From positions 21,632,505-21,696,504 of the forward strand of contig CM075733.1 in NCBI GenBank assembly GCA_037974335.1: a stretch of DNA of 64,000 nucleotides, written 5' to 3'. The stretch is from Prionace glauca (taxonomy: Eukaryota; Chordata; Chondrichthyes; Carcharhiniformes; Carcharhinidae). Both the position numbers and the translations under genes were made by a program. Every line of letters begins with the position of its first letter. Position 1 is the stretch's first letter. Shown piece by piece: positions 22,637-34,404 of this stretch. The notes below the pieces were generated by a model, which searched no databases, was not told the DNA's origin, and was given only the letters and a program-made list of their open reading frames with translations.

Positions 22637-22962
22637 AGATGGGCGCCGCAACAGCTCAGTGACTAGCACTGCTGGCTGTGCAGGCACATGGATTTGGGTC
22701 TGTGTCTGTGGGAGTTTGCGCATTCTCCCTGTGGTTGCGTGGGTTTCCTCCGGGTGCTCCGGTTTCCTCCCACACCCCAAAAATGTGCTCTCAGGCTAAT
22801 CGGTTTTTACCAAATTGACACTATTTCTTCCCTGAATCTGACTGAGTAGGGTTCCATTCATAGATATGCAGGGTAGGATAGGTGTAAGGTGATGTGGCGG
22901 CGCGGGCTCGTTGGGCCGAAGGGCCTGTTTCCCGTGCTGGATTGTTCTTTGTTCTTTAAAAC
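22637..22962 (+). mobile_element. tRNA-derived SINE with CR1-like 3' end
   Basis: A tRNA-like head (CAGCTCAGTGACTAGCACTG) and conserved middle (GTTTCCTCCGGGTGCTCCGG) lead to a tail GTTGGGCCGAAGGGCCTGTT and TTCTTTGTTCTTT. The tail matches CR1 3' ends, so the SINE is probably mobilised by CR1 machinery. A reverse copy lies at 27493-27825. Confidence 0.75.
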
Positions 22963-23317
22963 AGCCAAGCAGCCTGGACCATCCTCCCCCCCGGACCCTC
23001 TGGGCGTGAACAGATTCGAGGGAGACTTCTCAGACCCCACTGCTGAAGATGCTTCATCGCCATCAACCGCACCCAGCACCAGTGCAGGTACTCACACCAC
23101 AGTGGGTTCACTAAGTAGGTATGGAGGTAGGTAAGCAGGTAGGCTTCTGGATCACTCACTGGTGAGCACCTCACAGCTGAAGATCCACAAGAGGTGGAGG
23201 CAGGGATGTCCCAGGGAAACGAGTCTCAGAAGGATGCTGGAGGCCAGGACTGTACTGGTTTCCTGTCCCGTGATGTGTCTCTACCCGTGGATGTTGGGTA
23301 AGCAGCAAGATGTAGCA
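22963..23317. other. Unassigned stretch between CR1 copies
   Basis: No gene, RNA or named repeat recognised. A short tandem-like GTAGGTATGGAGGTAGGTAA run lies near 23115. Confidence 0.4.
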
Positions 23318-24778
23318 GTAGAACATAGAACATAGAACATTACAGCGCAGAACAGGCCCTTCGGCCCACGATGTTGCGCCGACCAGTTAAAAAACAATGA
23401 CCCACTAACCTAAACCAATCCCTTTTCGTCCATAAACCTATCCACGGATCTCTTAAACGCCCCCAAACTAGGCGCATTTACAACTGCAGCAGGCAGGGCA
23501 TTCCAATCCCTCACCACCCTCTGGGTAAAGAACCTACCCCTGACATCCGTCTTGTAGCTACCCCCCCTTAATTTAAAGCCATGCCCCCTCGTGCTAGCTT
23601 TCTCTATCTGAGGAAAAAGGCTATCACTGTCCACCCTATCTAAACCTCTAATCATCTTATATGTTTCAATAAGACCCCCTCTTAGCCGCCTTCTTTCCAA
23701 CGAAAACAACCCCAAATCCCTCAGTCTCTCCTCATAGGACCTCCCCACCATACCAGGCAACATCCTAGTAAACCTCCTCTGCACCCTCTCCAAAGCCTCC
23801 ACATCCTTCCTGTAATGTGGGGACCAGAACTGCACACAGTACTCCAAGTGCGCCGTACCAGAGTAGTGTACAGTTGCAACATGACGCTGCGACTCTTAAA
23901 TTCAATCCCCCTACCAATAAACGCCAAGACACCATACGCCTTCTTAACAACCTTATCTACTTGATTCCCAACTTTCAGGGATCTATGTACACATACACCT
24001 AGATCCCTCTGCTCATCCACACTATTCAAAGTCCTCCCGTTAGCCCTATACTCAACACATCTGTTATTCCTACCAAAGTGAATTACCTCACATTTCTCCA
24101 CATTAAACTCCATCCGCCACCTCTCGGCCCAGCTCTACAACCTGTCCAAGTCTTCCTGCAAACTATGACACCCTTCCTCACAATCTACCACACCTCCGAC
24201 TTTGGTGTCATCAGCAAATTTACTAATCCACCCAACTATACCCTCATCCAGATCATTAATAAAAATTACAAACAGCAGTGGTCCCAAAACAGATCCCTGA
24301 GGCACACCACTCGTAACCTAACTCCATGACGAATATTTACCATCAACCACCACCCTCTGTCTCCTATCTGCTAGCCAATTCCTGATCCAATTTCCTAGAT
24401 TATCCTCAATCCCATACATCTGCATTTTCTGCAGAAGCCTACCATGGTGAACCTTATCAAACGCCTTACTAAATTCCATATATACCACATCAACTGCCTT
24501 ACCCCCATCCACCTCTTTGGTCACTTTCTCAAAAAACTCAATAAGGTTAGTAAGGCACGACCTACCCACTACAAAACCATGCTGACTATCCCCAATCAAT
24601 TCATTACTCTCCAAATAACTATAAATCCTATCCCTAATAATTTTTTCTAAAACCTTGCCCACAACAGAAGTGAGACTCACCGGTCTATAATTCCCGGGGA
24701 AGTCTCTGTTCCCCTTCTTAAACAATGGGACAACATTCGCTAACCTCCAATCTTCTGGTACTATACCAGAGGCCAATG
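23318..24778 (-). mobile_element. CR1 LINE, 5'-truncated, reverse orientation
   Basis: The 3' end is at 23318 with a TTCTATG-type tail and the GGGCCGAAGGGCCTGTTCTG motif. Minus-strand frames cover the ORF2 C-terminus (EYCVQFWSPHYRKDVEALE to VDRFMDEKGLV) and the reverse transcriptase (EDWRLANVVPLFKKG, FSKAFDKVHHGRL). Frame breaks near 23800 and 24310 split the ORF. It is related to, but distinct from, the intact copy at 18660. Confidence 0.9.
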
Positions 24779-24854
24779 ACGACCTGAAGATCAGAAATCA
24801 GAGGGTTAAGAAATATATGAAATATTAGGAGCATTATGGTGGCACAGATATTAA

Positions 24855-26612
24855 GAACATAAGAACATAAGAAATAGGAGCAGGAGTAGGCCATCTAGCC
24901 CTTCGAGCCTGCCCCGCCATTCAATAAGATCATGGCTGATCTGTCGTGGCTCAGTTCCACTTTCCCGCCCTCTCCCCATAACCCTTAATCCCCTCTCTTA
25001 TCAAGAACCCATCAACCTGCTTCTTAAAAATATTTAGCGAGGCAGCCTCCACCACTTCAACGGGCAGAGAATTCCAGAGATTCACCACCCTTTGAGTGAA
25101 GAAGTTCCTCCTCAACTCCGTTCTAAACCGCCTCCCCTTTATCTTGAGGCTGTGCCCCCTAGTCCTACTGTCTTTTTTGAGCGGGAAGAGTCTCTCCACC
25201 TCTATCCTATCCATCCCATTCATCATCTTATACGTCTCAATGAGATCTCCCCTCATTCTTCTAAACTCTAACGAGTACAAGCCTAGTATATTCAGCCTCT
25301 CCTCATAGTTCAACCCCCTCAACTCCAGTATCAGCCTAGTAAACCTCCTCTGCACTCCCTCCAAGGCCAAAATATCCTTGCGCAGGTGTGGCGCCCAAAA
25401 CTGCACACAGTACTCCAGCTGCGGCCTCACCAATGCCCTATACAGCTGCAGCAAGACCTCCCTACTTTTATATTCAATCCCCCTTGCTATGAAGGCCAGC
25501 ATCCCATTCGCCTTCCTGACCACCTGCTGCACCTGCAAGCTGGGTTTTTGCGACTCATGCACAAGGACCCCGAGGTCCCTCTGCACCGTCGCCTGCTGCA
25601 GTTTTTCACCACGTAAGTAATAGTCCTTCCGACCATTCTTCCTACCAAAGTGGACCACCTCACACTTGCCAACATTAAATTCCATTTGCCATTTCCTGGC
25701 CCATTCGCCCAGCCTATCTAGATCCTTCTGCAGACTCTCCACACCCTCCGCACAATTTGCCTTTCCCCCAATCTTGGTGTCATCAGCAAATTTCGACACA
25801 CTACACTCGGTTCCCTCCTCCAGATCATCTATATAAATGGTAAATAGCTGAGGCCCCAGCACCGACCCCTGGGGCACCCCACTAGTCACCATCCGCCAAT
25901 CCGAATAGCACCCATTGACCCCCACTCTCTGCCTCCTATTTGACAACCAATCCTCTATCCACGCTAACACCCTACCCCCAACTCCATGTCCCCTGACCTT
26001 CTGCAATAACCTCTTGTGAGGTACCTTGTCAAACGCCTTCTGAAAATCCAGAAAGACCACATCCACCGGCTCTCCTCTATCCACTGCCCTAGACACATCC
26101 TCATAGAACTCCAGTAAATTTGTCAGACACGACTTCCCTTTAATGAAACCGTGTTGCATCTGCCCTATCAAGCAATTCCCTTCAAGATGCCTCGCAATTT
26201 CCTCCTTAATGACGGATTCTAACATTTTACCTACCACAGACGTTAAACTAACCGGCCTATAATTCCCCGCCTTTTGCCTGGCACCCTTCTTAAACAACGG
26301 CGTAACATTAGCCGTTTTCCAATCTTCCGGCACTTCCCCGAATCCAGCGACGTCTGGAAAATAACCACCAAGGCATCCACTTTAACCTCCGCCATTTCTT
26401 TCAGAACCCTCGGATGCATTCCATCCGGTCCTGGGGACTTATCCACAATCAGCCCCTCCAGTCTGTCGAGCACCTTCTCTCTAGTAACAGTAATGTCATT
26501 AAGACCCTCCAGTCCTACCACCTTTCCATCGCTAACACCCGGCAAATTATTCACGTCCTCCTCCGTGAAGACAGAAACAAAAAAGTTATTCAAGTTATTA
26601 ACCATATGTTTC
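24855..26612 (-). mobile_element. CR1 LINE of the TTCTTATG-tail subfamily, 5'-truncated, long open frame
   Basis: The tail is (TTCTTATG)n, with CTTATTGAATGGCGGGGCAG just inside it. A 460-codon minus-strand frame (24951-26333) holds reverse transcriptase blocks [27 protein letters not shown] and FADDTKIGG and the C-terminal FWAPHLRKDILALEGV. A frame change near 26335 separates a further 120-codon piece that continues the ORF upstream. About 40 percent of ORF2 is missing at the 5' side. It is the longest member of the young subfamily here. Confidence 0.92.
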
Positions 26613-27179
26613 TAATGTTCATCAGTGTACATACAATGCAACACACTTTATATCTACTTCTGTGCATTCCTCTCCATTATGATGAACCTTGTCTCTGTAA
26701 AACAGGGTGTATCACCATGGTCCCTCCCCTCACTTATCACAGGCTTCACTATCTCATCTTGTGTTCTGCTTCCATCGCAGAACAGTGTGTGCTCATTCAT
26801 CCATCATTCCTAAAAGTGTGATGCAGTATCCTTTGTGTCAGGTTTCCTTGTGGGAGGACTTGGTTCACATTCTTTACACTTCATACATTGCTAATTCTTG
26901 CCTGTCTAAGATTGTGGCTCATGCACATTCCCAGCTTGCCTGCTTTCAGGTCAAGGTCTAGTGTAGAAGGAGAGCTGTTAAAAGGGGTGGAGAAGGGTCA
27001 TGTGTACTGGAATCCTCTGTACACTCTGCAGTGCAGTCTCGCAGTGGACACAGAGGAATTCGTCAGGCGAAAAATCTTACTTGAGACAATTCACTCCTCT
27101 TTAACCTGTGATTAACTCTCTCTCCACTTGCATTGTCTGCACCTGTAAAGACTTGATTACCTATTATAACTTGCATAAT
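26613..27179. other. No recognisable gene
   Basis: Mixed-composition DNA with only short chance frames. Confidence 0.4.
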
Positions 27180-27458
27180 GGGGGGCACGGTGGCACAGTG
27201 GTTAGCACTGCTGCTTAATAGTACTAGGGACCCGGGTTTGGTTCCTGACTTGGGTCACTGTCTGTATGGAGTTTGCACACTCTCCCCGTGTCTGCGTGAG
27301 TTTTCTCCGGGTGGTCTGGTTTCCTCCCAGTCTGAAAGACGTGTTGGTTGGATGCATTGACCCAAACAGGCGCTGGAGTGTGGCGACTAGGGGATTTTCA
27401 CAATAACTTCATTGCAGTGTTAATGTAAGCGTTCCTTGTGACGAATAAATAAATAAAA
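27180..27458 (+). mobile_element. tRNA-derived SINE (HE1-like), full length
   Basis: It starts GGGGGCACGGTGGCACAGTG and ends GTGACGAATAAATAAATAAA. The head, body and tail are all present. Confidence 0.88.
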
Positions 27459-27492
27459 TTTTCAACTTTAATCGAGTCTGTATCTATATAGA

Positions 27493-27825
27493 ACAAACAA
27501 AGAACAAAGAACAACACAGCACGGGAAACAGGCCCTTCGGCCCAACGAGCCCGCGCCGCCGTCCCATTGTCAGTGACCTATTCATGATTTTAGTCTACGC
27601 CTAATGTGTGAGGATCAGGGAGGTCCAATATAGGGACAATTTGTTACCCAATCAATCAGCCTAAAAGCACATTTTTGGGATGTGGGAGGAAACCGGAGCA
27701 CCCGGAGGAAACCCACGCAACCATGGGGAGAACGCGCAAACTCCCACGGACACAGGCCCAAATCCATGTGTCCGCACAGCAACAGAGATAGTCTCTGAGC
27801 TGTCATGTTGCCCTCGAGATGGTCC
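27493..27825 (-). mobile_element. tRNA-derived SINE with CR1-like 3' end, reverse orientation
   Basis: It opens with the complement of the tail (AACAAAGAACAACACAGCAC, then GGCCCTTCGGCCCAACGAGC) and ends near the complement of the tRNA-like head at 27810. It is the same group as 22637-22962. Confidence 0.75.
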
Positions 27826-27953
27826 AGTTTAAGCACACCAGCGACATGAAGCAGTAGGCAACTCCTGAAGCAACATCCAAGAGCAGCCCACCACAACCTG
27901 CCGCATGCATGCCCCTTGCTGGACTTATATGCCATGTTTGTGAACCCAACTTT

Positions 27954-28068
27954 CCATTCACCTGATAAAGGAGCAGCACTCCGAAAGCTCATGATACCAA
28001 ATAAACCTGTTGGACTTTAACCTTACTGTGCTCACCTCAGCCCAACGCCAGCATCTCCACATCATCTA
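27954..28068 (-). repeat. Short interspersed repeat ending CCAGCATCTCCACATCA
   Basis: It contains GAAAGCTCATGATACCAAAT and CCTGTTGGACTTTAACC. The same monomer occurs at 40530-40622 and, as an inverted pair, at 30937-31285. Confidence 0.65.
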
Positions 28069-28895
28069 CAGTGTGGCAAGGGTTCCAAGTTATGGGTCAC
28101 TCCTCAAAGCTTGTGTGCACTCCTGTGTGCCAGTCACCTTTCAGAGTTTCCTGCTACGTGGCAGGCTCACCAATAATTGTGAGGATTTGTCATCTCAATA
28201 TGCCAAGGTTATACCCCTCTCAGCACTAATAATGTTCATGCCACTAACATCTACATCCTTGAGGTTGTCCATCCAGTGGCATCAAGGGTCTATTCACAAC
28301 GCCCATTCCCGAGTTGTCGTCTCACTCTGTGCTGCCACAGCCCAAATTCCCAATGCCCATTCCCAATCCTCCACTCATACCCTCATAGTTTCCTTTGTTT
28401 AGATTTAAGATCAAAGAGTAGAAGTTTCTGATATTTCTTTCACAGTGTCAGTCCCAGTGACAATCCAGCCACGGACAATAGCGGGAAAAGTTGCTATATG
28501 TTCAGTTACTTTAACAAAATACTTTTTCCATGTGTTTCACACCCACGCTCATGGTGGCTTGCCTCTGATTCGCTCACTCCGGCAAAACGTAATCTCTGTA
28601 ATAAGCAGGGTGCTCCTTGTAAACGTCTGCTCCAACACTTGTTACAAATCCACAGGGGTGTCAGAGGGGTTGTCGATGCTGACCTGGAAAACAGCTCCAT
28701 GTTTCCTGGAGGGTGACCTCACTAAATCTCCAGATAGTATGGAGCAGTGGCATGACATCCTGCACCTATGATTGGCCAGGCATCCAGCAAGCAAGGTCAC
28801 CACCCCCACCCAGGAAGCTGTGGGTGTGATAGTGAATGCCAACTTGCTCCATTAGAGGACGGGGGCGACAGTGCCAGAAGAAGATGAGTGAGCTT
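28069..28895. other. No recognisable gene
   Basis: No domain, RNA or known repeat seen. The longest plus-strand frames, at 28010 and 28445, have no coding character I can defend. Confidence 0.4.
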
Positions 28896-29040
28896 AAAGT
28901 TTAAAGCTTATTTATTAGTCACAAGTAAGGCTTACATCAACACTGCAATGAAGTCACTGTGAAATTCCCCTAGACGTCACACTCTGGCGCCTGTTTAGGT
29001 CAATGCAGCGAAGCAGCACGTCTTTCTGACTGTGGGAGCT
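28896..29040 (-). mobile_element. tRNA-derived SINE (HE1-like), 5'-truncated
   Basis: The complement of the tail half (GCTTATTTATTAGTCACAAG onward) is present; the tRNA-like head is absent. Confidence 0.75.
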
Positions 29041-29204
29041 TCTCCACACAGCCAGGGTCAGTCTGCCTCCTGATGTCTCTCACTGCATCTTTGCAAAAGC
29101 CCTTCACACTTCCAAAGTGATCTCTCACCTGGATGCCTCATGATTCCCAACAATTCTCATCCTGGACATTCTCTCTTCCTCCTTCTTCTGTTGGGAAAAA
29201 GATA

Positions 29205-29460
29205 CGAAAGTCTGAGGTCACATTCCAACTGACTCAAGAACTGCTTCTTCCGTGCTGCTGTCAGACTTTTGAATGGACCTCCCTTACACTAAGTTGATCT
29301 TTCTCTACACCCTATCTGTGACTGTAACACCACATTCTACACTCTCTCTTTTCCTTCTCTACGAACGATATGCTCTGTCTGTATAGCGCGCAAGAAATAA
29401 TACTTTTCACTCTATGCTAATACATGTGACAATAATATATCAAATCAAGTCAAAATCAAA
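29205..29460 (+). mobile_element. LINE 3' end with AATCAA-type tail
   Basis: It shares GAAAAAGATACRAAAGTCTG, CTGCTGTCAGACTTTTGAAT and GCTAATACATGTGACAATAA with a longer copy at 55796-56255. This one is shorter and ends in a degenerate (ATCAA)n run. Confidence 0.7.
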
Positions 29461-29827
29461 TGTAGCCCAACCTTCCCATGCCAAACTCCCTCCCCCCAGC
29501 TCCCAATGGCCCCCCAGTAGACCATTTGCTCCTCACATCCCTGCTCCCATTCATCTCCCAAGCATACCAGACTTCATCACCATCTGAACTGACAGGCCTC
29601 CCTACCTGACTGTCTCACTGCAGGTCAAACACGAGTACAGCTGGCATGAGCGGGCACAGCCAGCCGGGGTCATGCCCAAGCTGAGAGCCTTGAGCGGGTC
29701 AGTGAGGAGCAGGACCGCACGTGTGCAGAGGGCAAGGTGTGGGGGCGGTAGACGCAAATGAGAATTCGTAACACACGCTGTAAAGGTTCAAGCTTCTGGA
29801 GACCACTAACCCGAGCAGCTCCAAGTG
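29461..29827. other. Unassigned C-rich then mixed stretch
   Basis: Nothing recognised. Confidence 0.4.
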
Positions 29828-29940
29828 AGTCATAGAACCACGGAGGAATGCTTACAGTGTGCAGAAGGAGGCCATTCGGCCCATCAAGTCTGCTCCAACT
29901 CTCCAAAAGAGCGTCTTTCTCCCTATCCCATTGCCAGGCC
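29828..29940 (-). mobile_element. CR1/SINE 3'-end scrap, reverse orientation
   Basis: It has AGTCATAGAACCACGG and GAAGGAGGCCATTCGGCCCA, the complement of the TTCTATG-ending tail group. Confidence 0.6.
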
Positions 29941-30524
29941 TGACTGACATGCCTAAGCATTCGAATTTCCAAGGGTAACCCATCACCACAATTTCTGAAT
30001 GACTGAATATGACCTATAATAAATTTACAAACACATTTTCCAGTGAGATGGGGGTACAAACGTCAATTCCTTTGTAAATTAGTAAACAATCACTCAAAAT
30101 CTTTCAGAATGTGCCTGCTCATACCTTTGCACACAATTGCAGCTCAATGTTTAGAGCCACCGTGGTGAAGCCTGCAGATTAGTACAATGAATGGAAACTC
30201 GCAATGATTATTCAGTAACCCTGCTGCCACCGTAGCTGCTTCTACTGTAACATCTTTTAAACTAATGTAAAAAAAAACATAGAAACTCAAATTGTGCCTG
30301 GCAGTCATTTGAGCTTAAAACTCTGCAATCTGTTCTGCTAATATTGAGGGAACGGGGGGGGGGCAAAAACTCCAGGCTATAATCTTTGTTTCAATTTTGC
30401 AATGTCACACTAAGCAGCTGTCAGTGCAAGAACGCCATCTTTAAGAACTTTCAGCAAACTGATTCTGCCAGGCTATCGGCGCAGACTTGGTAAACCAAAG
30501 GGGCTGTTTTTGTGCTTTTGAAGA
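29941..30524. other. No recognisable gene
   Basis: AT-rich DNA with a run of ten G at about 30354-30363 and a poly-A near 30270. Confidence 0.4.
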
Positions 30525-30688
30525 GTAAAAGTTTATTAAAGTTTATTTATTAGTCAGAAGTAGGCTTACATTCACACTGCAGTGAAGTTACTGTGAAAAT
30601 CTACGAGTCGCCATGATCCAGCGCCTGTTCGGGTACACTGAGGGAGAATGTAGCATGGCCAATGCATCAAACCAGCACATTTTTGGAC
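30525..30688 (-). mobile_element. tRNA-derived SINE (HE1-like), truncated
   Basis: The complement of the tail (AAAGTTTATTTATTAGTCAG) and part of the body (GCCTGTTCGGGTACACTGAG) are present; the head is missing. Confidence 0.75.
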
Positions 30689-30921
30689 AACAACAGCACC
30701 TTGCATGCTTTTAAATTGAAAAACCTTCCGAACAATCATGCATGCAGAACTCAGTCTCAATTCAATACATTTGCTGTCACCATGTTTATTCTTGCATTTT
30801 ATAACTGCTGAATGCAGAGATATTGAAGCAGAACGTTACCCAAAAATGACAGAGAAAGAGCTTCCAGATGAGGCTCCCTCTGCTGGACGTCCATGCAACT
30901 GCATAATATTTCAGGGGTTGG

Positions 30922-31300
30922 ATGACATTAACTCAGTAAAAAGTCTGACAACACCAGGTTTTAGTCCAACCGATTTATTTGATAATATTCTCACAAGCTT
31001 TCGAGGTTACCCTCTTTGTCAAGTGAATGGAGAGTTCTGGCCTCAGACAGACAGAGCAAACAAAGCACAGACAGTTGCTGATTAGAAGGATTCGCATTCT
31101 AATCAGCAACTGTCTGTGCTTTGTTTGCTCTGTCTGTCTGAGGCCAGAACTCTCCATTCACCTGACAAAGAGGGTAACCTCGAAAGCTTGTGAGAATATT
31201 ATCAAATAAATCGGTTGGACTAAAACCTGGTGTTGTCAGACTTTTTACTGTGTTTACGCCAGTCCAACGCCGGCATACCCACATCATGACATTAACTCAG
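30922..31300. mobile_element. Fold-back inverted dimer of a short retroelement, flanked by a 15-bp target duplication
   Basis: ATGACATTAACTCAG occurs at 30922-30936 and again at 31286-31300. Between them, 30935-31087 and 31097-31249 form inverted arms of about 153 bp with a single mismatch that I could find (GTCAAGTG against GTCAGGTG) and a 9-bp loop. The right side continues for about 36 bp past the arm, including GTCCAACGCCGGCATACCCA. The monomer resembles the repeats at 27954 and 40530. Confidence 0.85.
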
Positions 31301-31302
31301 AC

Positions 31303-31652
31303 AGAATCATAGAATCATACAAACCCTACAGTGCAGAAAGAGGCCATTTGACCCATCGAGTCTGCACCGACCACAATCCCACTCAGGCCCTATGCCCATA
31401 ACCCCACATATTTATCCCGCTAATCCCTCTCACCTACCCATCCCGGGACACTAAGGGGCAATTTAGCATGGCCAAATCATCTAACCTGCACATCCTTCAA
31501 CTGTGGAGGAAACTGGGGTGCCCAGAGGAAACCCACACAGACACGGGGAGAATGCGCAAACTCCACACAGACGGTGACCCAAGCCAGGAATCGAACCCAG
31601 ATCCCTGGAGCTGAGGCAGCAATGCTAACCACTGTGCCACCTTGCCTCCCCT
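31303..31652 (-). mobile_element. tRNA-derived SINE with TTCTATG-type tail, reverse orientation
   Basis: It starts with the complement of the tail (AGAATCATAGAATCATAC) and ends with the complement of the head (GCTAACCACTGTGCCACC). It is full length, with CCCATCGAGTCTGCACCGAC inside. Confidence 0.85.
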
Positions 31653-31699
31653 GTGTGCTTTTGATTTGCTGCTGAGAAGTGGAGGCTACAAAGAGCAAT

Positions 31700-31925
31700 A
31701 TTTATTGTCCATCCACAGATTCCTTCAGATCAATGACATTATGTGAGATTGGAGTCACATGTAGCTTGACTGGTTGATGGTGACAGGCTCTTTCCTGAGG
31801 GACAGTGGTGAATTGGTTGGATTTCCACACTTACGGCAGCTGAATTTGTAAATTTCTCTCATCCTAGTCAACCAACTCCCAATTTCTATTGAATTAAATT
31901 TCGTCATTAGTCACGGTGGATTTGA
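31700..31925 (-). mobile_element. Degenerate GCCCATCCCT-type SINE
   Basis: TTTATTGTCCATCCACAG and a distant CACGGTGGATTTGAAC match the ends of the better copies at 34405 and 42757; the middle is diverged. Confidence 0.5.
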
Positions 31926-32067
31926 ACGCGTGTTTGGAATTATTGTTCTCGTTCTATAGTCATCGCACAACAGGCTTTCTGGGGAATTTCTGTATTGAGG
32001 TTATTTTAGAGTTTTTTGGGTTTTATTTGCTTATAATCTACTCGGATGATTTGGAGTTGGGGACTAA

Positions 32068-32196
32068 GGACGGAATTTTACTGGCACGTCCACCCGAGTT
32101 TTATACAATCCAGCCCGAGGCTAAAAGAGGATGCCGTTCTCCGAGCCTCGCCTGCCACTGGAATCGGGGTGGGCATGCTGGTAAAATACCAGCCCA
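32068..32196. mobile_element. Short MITE-like element with inverted ends
   Basis: The left side GGAATTTTACTGGCACGTCC and the right side GGGCATGCTGGTAAAATACC are near-inverted copies of each other over about 20 bp. It is about 129 bp long and lies directly before a CR1 fragment. Confidence 0.5.
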
Positions 32197-32199
32197 AGT

Positions 32200-33145
32200 G
32201 TAGTGTGTCAAAATTCACAGATGACACTAAGATGAGCAAAGGTAGAAGTGTGCAGAGGACACAATGTCTGCAAAAAAGATGTAGATAGTTTTAAGCGAGT
32301 GGGCGAGGGTCTAACAGATGGAGTACAATATTAGGAAATGTGAAGTCATCCATTTTGGTAGGAATAACAGCAAAATGAATTATTAATTAAATGGTAAAAA
32401 ATTGCAGCATGCTGTAGTGCAGAGGGACCTGTGTGTCCTTGTGCAGGAATCTCAAGGAGTTGGTTTGGAGGTATAGCAGGTAATTATGAAGGCAAATGGA
32501 ATTTTGATTTTCATTGCTAGAGGGATGAAGTTTAAAAATAAGGAAGTTATGTTGCAGCTGTATAAGGTGCTGGTGAGACCACACCTGGAGCATTGTGCAC
32601 AGTTTTGGTCTCTTTACTTGAGAAAGGATATACTGGCACTGGGGTGAGTGCAGAAGCGATTGATGAGGTTGATTCCGGAGTTGAGAGGTTTGGCTTATGA
32701 GGAGGGACTGAGTAGGCTGGGGCTATACTCATTGGAACTCAGAAGAATGAGGAGAGATCTTACAGGAACATGTAAGATGTTAAAGGGAATAGATAAGATA
32801 GAAGCAGGGAAGTTGTTTCCACCGGCAGGTAAAACTAGAACCAGGGGCATGGCCTCAAAATAGGGAAGAGCAGATTTAGGACTGAATTGAGGAGGAACTT
32901 CTTCATCCAAAATGTTGTGAATCTATGGAACCCTGTGCCCAGTGAAGCAGTTGAGATTACCTCACTGAATGTTTTTAAGGCAAGGATAGATACATTTTTG
33001 TATGGAATTAAGGGTTATGGTGAGTGGGTGGGTAAGTGGAGCTGAGTCCATGAAAAGATCAGCCATGATCTTATTGAATGGCGGAGCAGACTTGCGGGGC
33101 CAGATGGCTGACTCCTGCTCCTAGTTCTTACATTCTTCTGTTCTT
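32200..33145 (+). mobile_element. Older CR1 LINE copy, 3' third of ORF2
   Basis: Plus-strand frames read KFTDDTKMS (a degraded FADD site), CEVIHFGRN-like words, LMRLIPELRGLAYEEGLSRL and KGYGEWVGKW at the end, then ATCTTATTGAATGGCGGAGC. It is close to the TTCTTATG subfamily but has more substitutions and stops. Confidence 0.85.
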
Positions 33146-33466
33146 CCAATTTGGTTCTCAGTCCTTCAGTGGACCGCATTATTCCAGCAGATGAGAGAGA
33201 GGCTGAAAAAGCAGTTTTGCCCTAGACCCTTTGGCAGCTGAATAGCTGGATAAAATAATGGAGCCAATTTTAAATTTGACAATGGCAACAAATGAATGAT
33301 AAGTGTTCGACCACTTGTCCAGAGTTCCACCTGATTTTCCTTCCTATCTGTTATCTCTAGCCATCACTAACTCTATCAAAACATTTCCTTCTTCATTTAT
33401 CAATATTACCACCTCCAGCATTCTTTTGGTCACCTGAGTCTTGTTCCTCCTGAGCTGTTTATTTAA
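33146..33466. other. Unassigned stretch
   Basis: Nothing recognised between the CR1 copy and the next SINE. Confidence 0.4.
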
Positions 33467-33770
33467 GCTTATCTGTTTATTAGTCACAAGTAAGGCTTAC
33501 ATTAAAGCTGCAATGACTTTACTGTGAAAATCCCTGAGTCATCTTACACCAGTGCCTGTTTAGGTGCACTGAGGTAGAATTTAGTATGGCCAATTCACCC
33601 AACCTGCACATCTTTGAAATGTGGGAGGAAACCGGAGCTCCCAGAGAAAACCCATGCAGACACGGGGAGAACGTGCAAACTCCACACAGTTTGTGACCCA
33701 AGCCAGGAACGGAACCCGGGTCCCTGGTGCTGAGAGGCTGCAGTGCTAACCCCGTGTCATTGTGCCGCCC
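33467..33770 (-). mobile_element. tRNA-derived SINE (HE1-like), reverse orientation
   Basis: It runs from the complement of the tail (CTGTTTATTAGTCACAAGTA) to the complement of the head (CATTGTGCCGCCC). It is full length. Confidence 0.85.
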
Positions 33771-34404
33771 TCTGTAAGCTATAATAAGACCTATGCTGCT
33801 TCTAGCGTAAAATCTCACACTATCTCCCCAATAGAAGCCAGTTGTGCTTTATGACGGCAAAGTTCGAGAACCGACACTTTATTTAGTCTTTCCCTCCACC
33901 TATGGTCTTCAAGCTTTTAAGTTTAATATTTGTATCAGTGTATTGCCACTCTTATTTTCTTTAAATCTGTGATGTTTTCTGGGCTGCTCACCTTGCCTCT
34001 TTTGAAAATAGCTTTCCTTTAAGAAAATATTTAAAACTGCAAAACCACATTCTTATGCCTCCTTCACCTGACACTGCTTCTGCTTATCTCTTCTTGACCA
34101 AAGCTTTGGTTTTGGGACCATTTCTAATTTCCTATCCTTCTCATGTGGCTGTTATTAAATTTAGTTTGACACCTTTCCTGTGAAGTGCCTTGCCCCTGGT
34201 ATATTAAAAGTTTCACTATATTAAAGGCTCTACACCAGTACAATTGTTGTTATTCCCCCAAGAAGATTAGCATGAGTTGACCTGACATTGTAACATGTGA
34301 CGAGGGTAAAAACATCCATTTCTTTTCAAAGCGGGAAAGCAAGAAGTATAGCTAACGATATTTGGTCAAGGAGCTTTGCAGGAAAGAAAGCATACGACTG
34401 AGGG
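33771..34404. other. No recognisable gene
   Basis: AT-rich DNA without supported features. Confidence 0.4.

Noticed and set aside
23318-24778. Minus-strand reverse transcriptase frames as host genes
   Set aside because: They form a truncated CR1 copy with a typical 3' tail.
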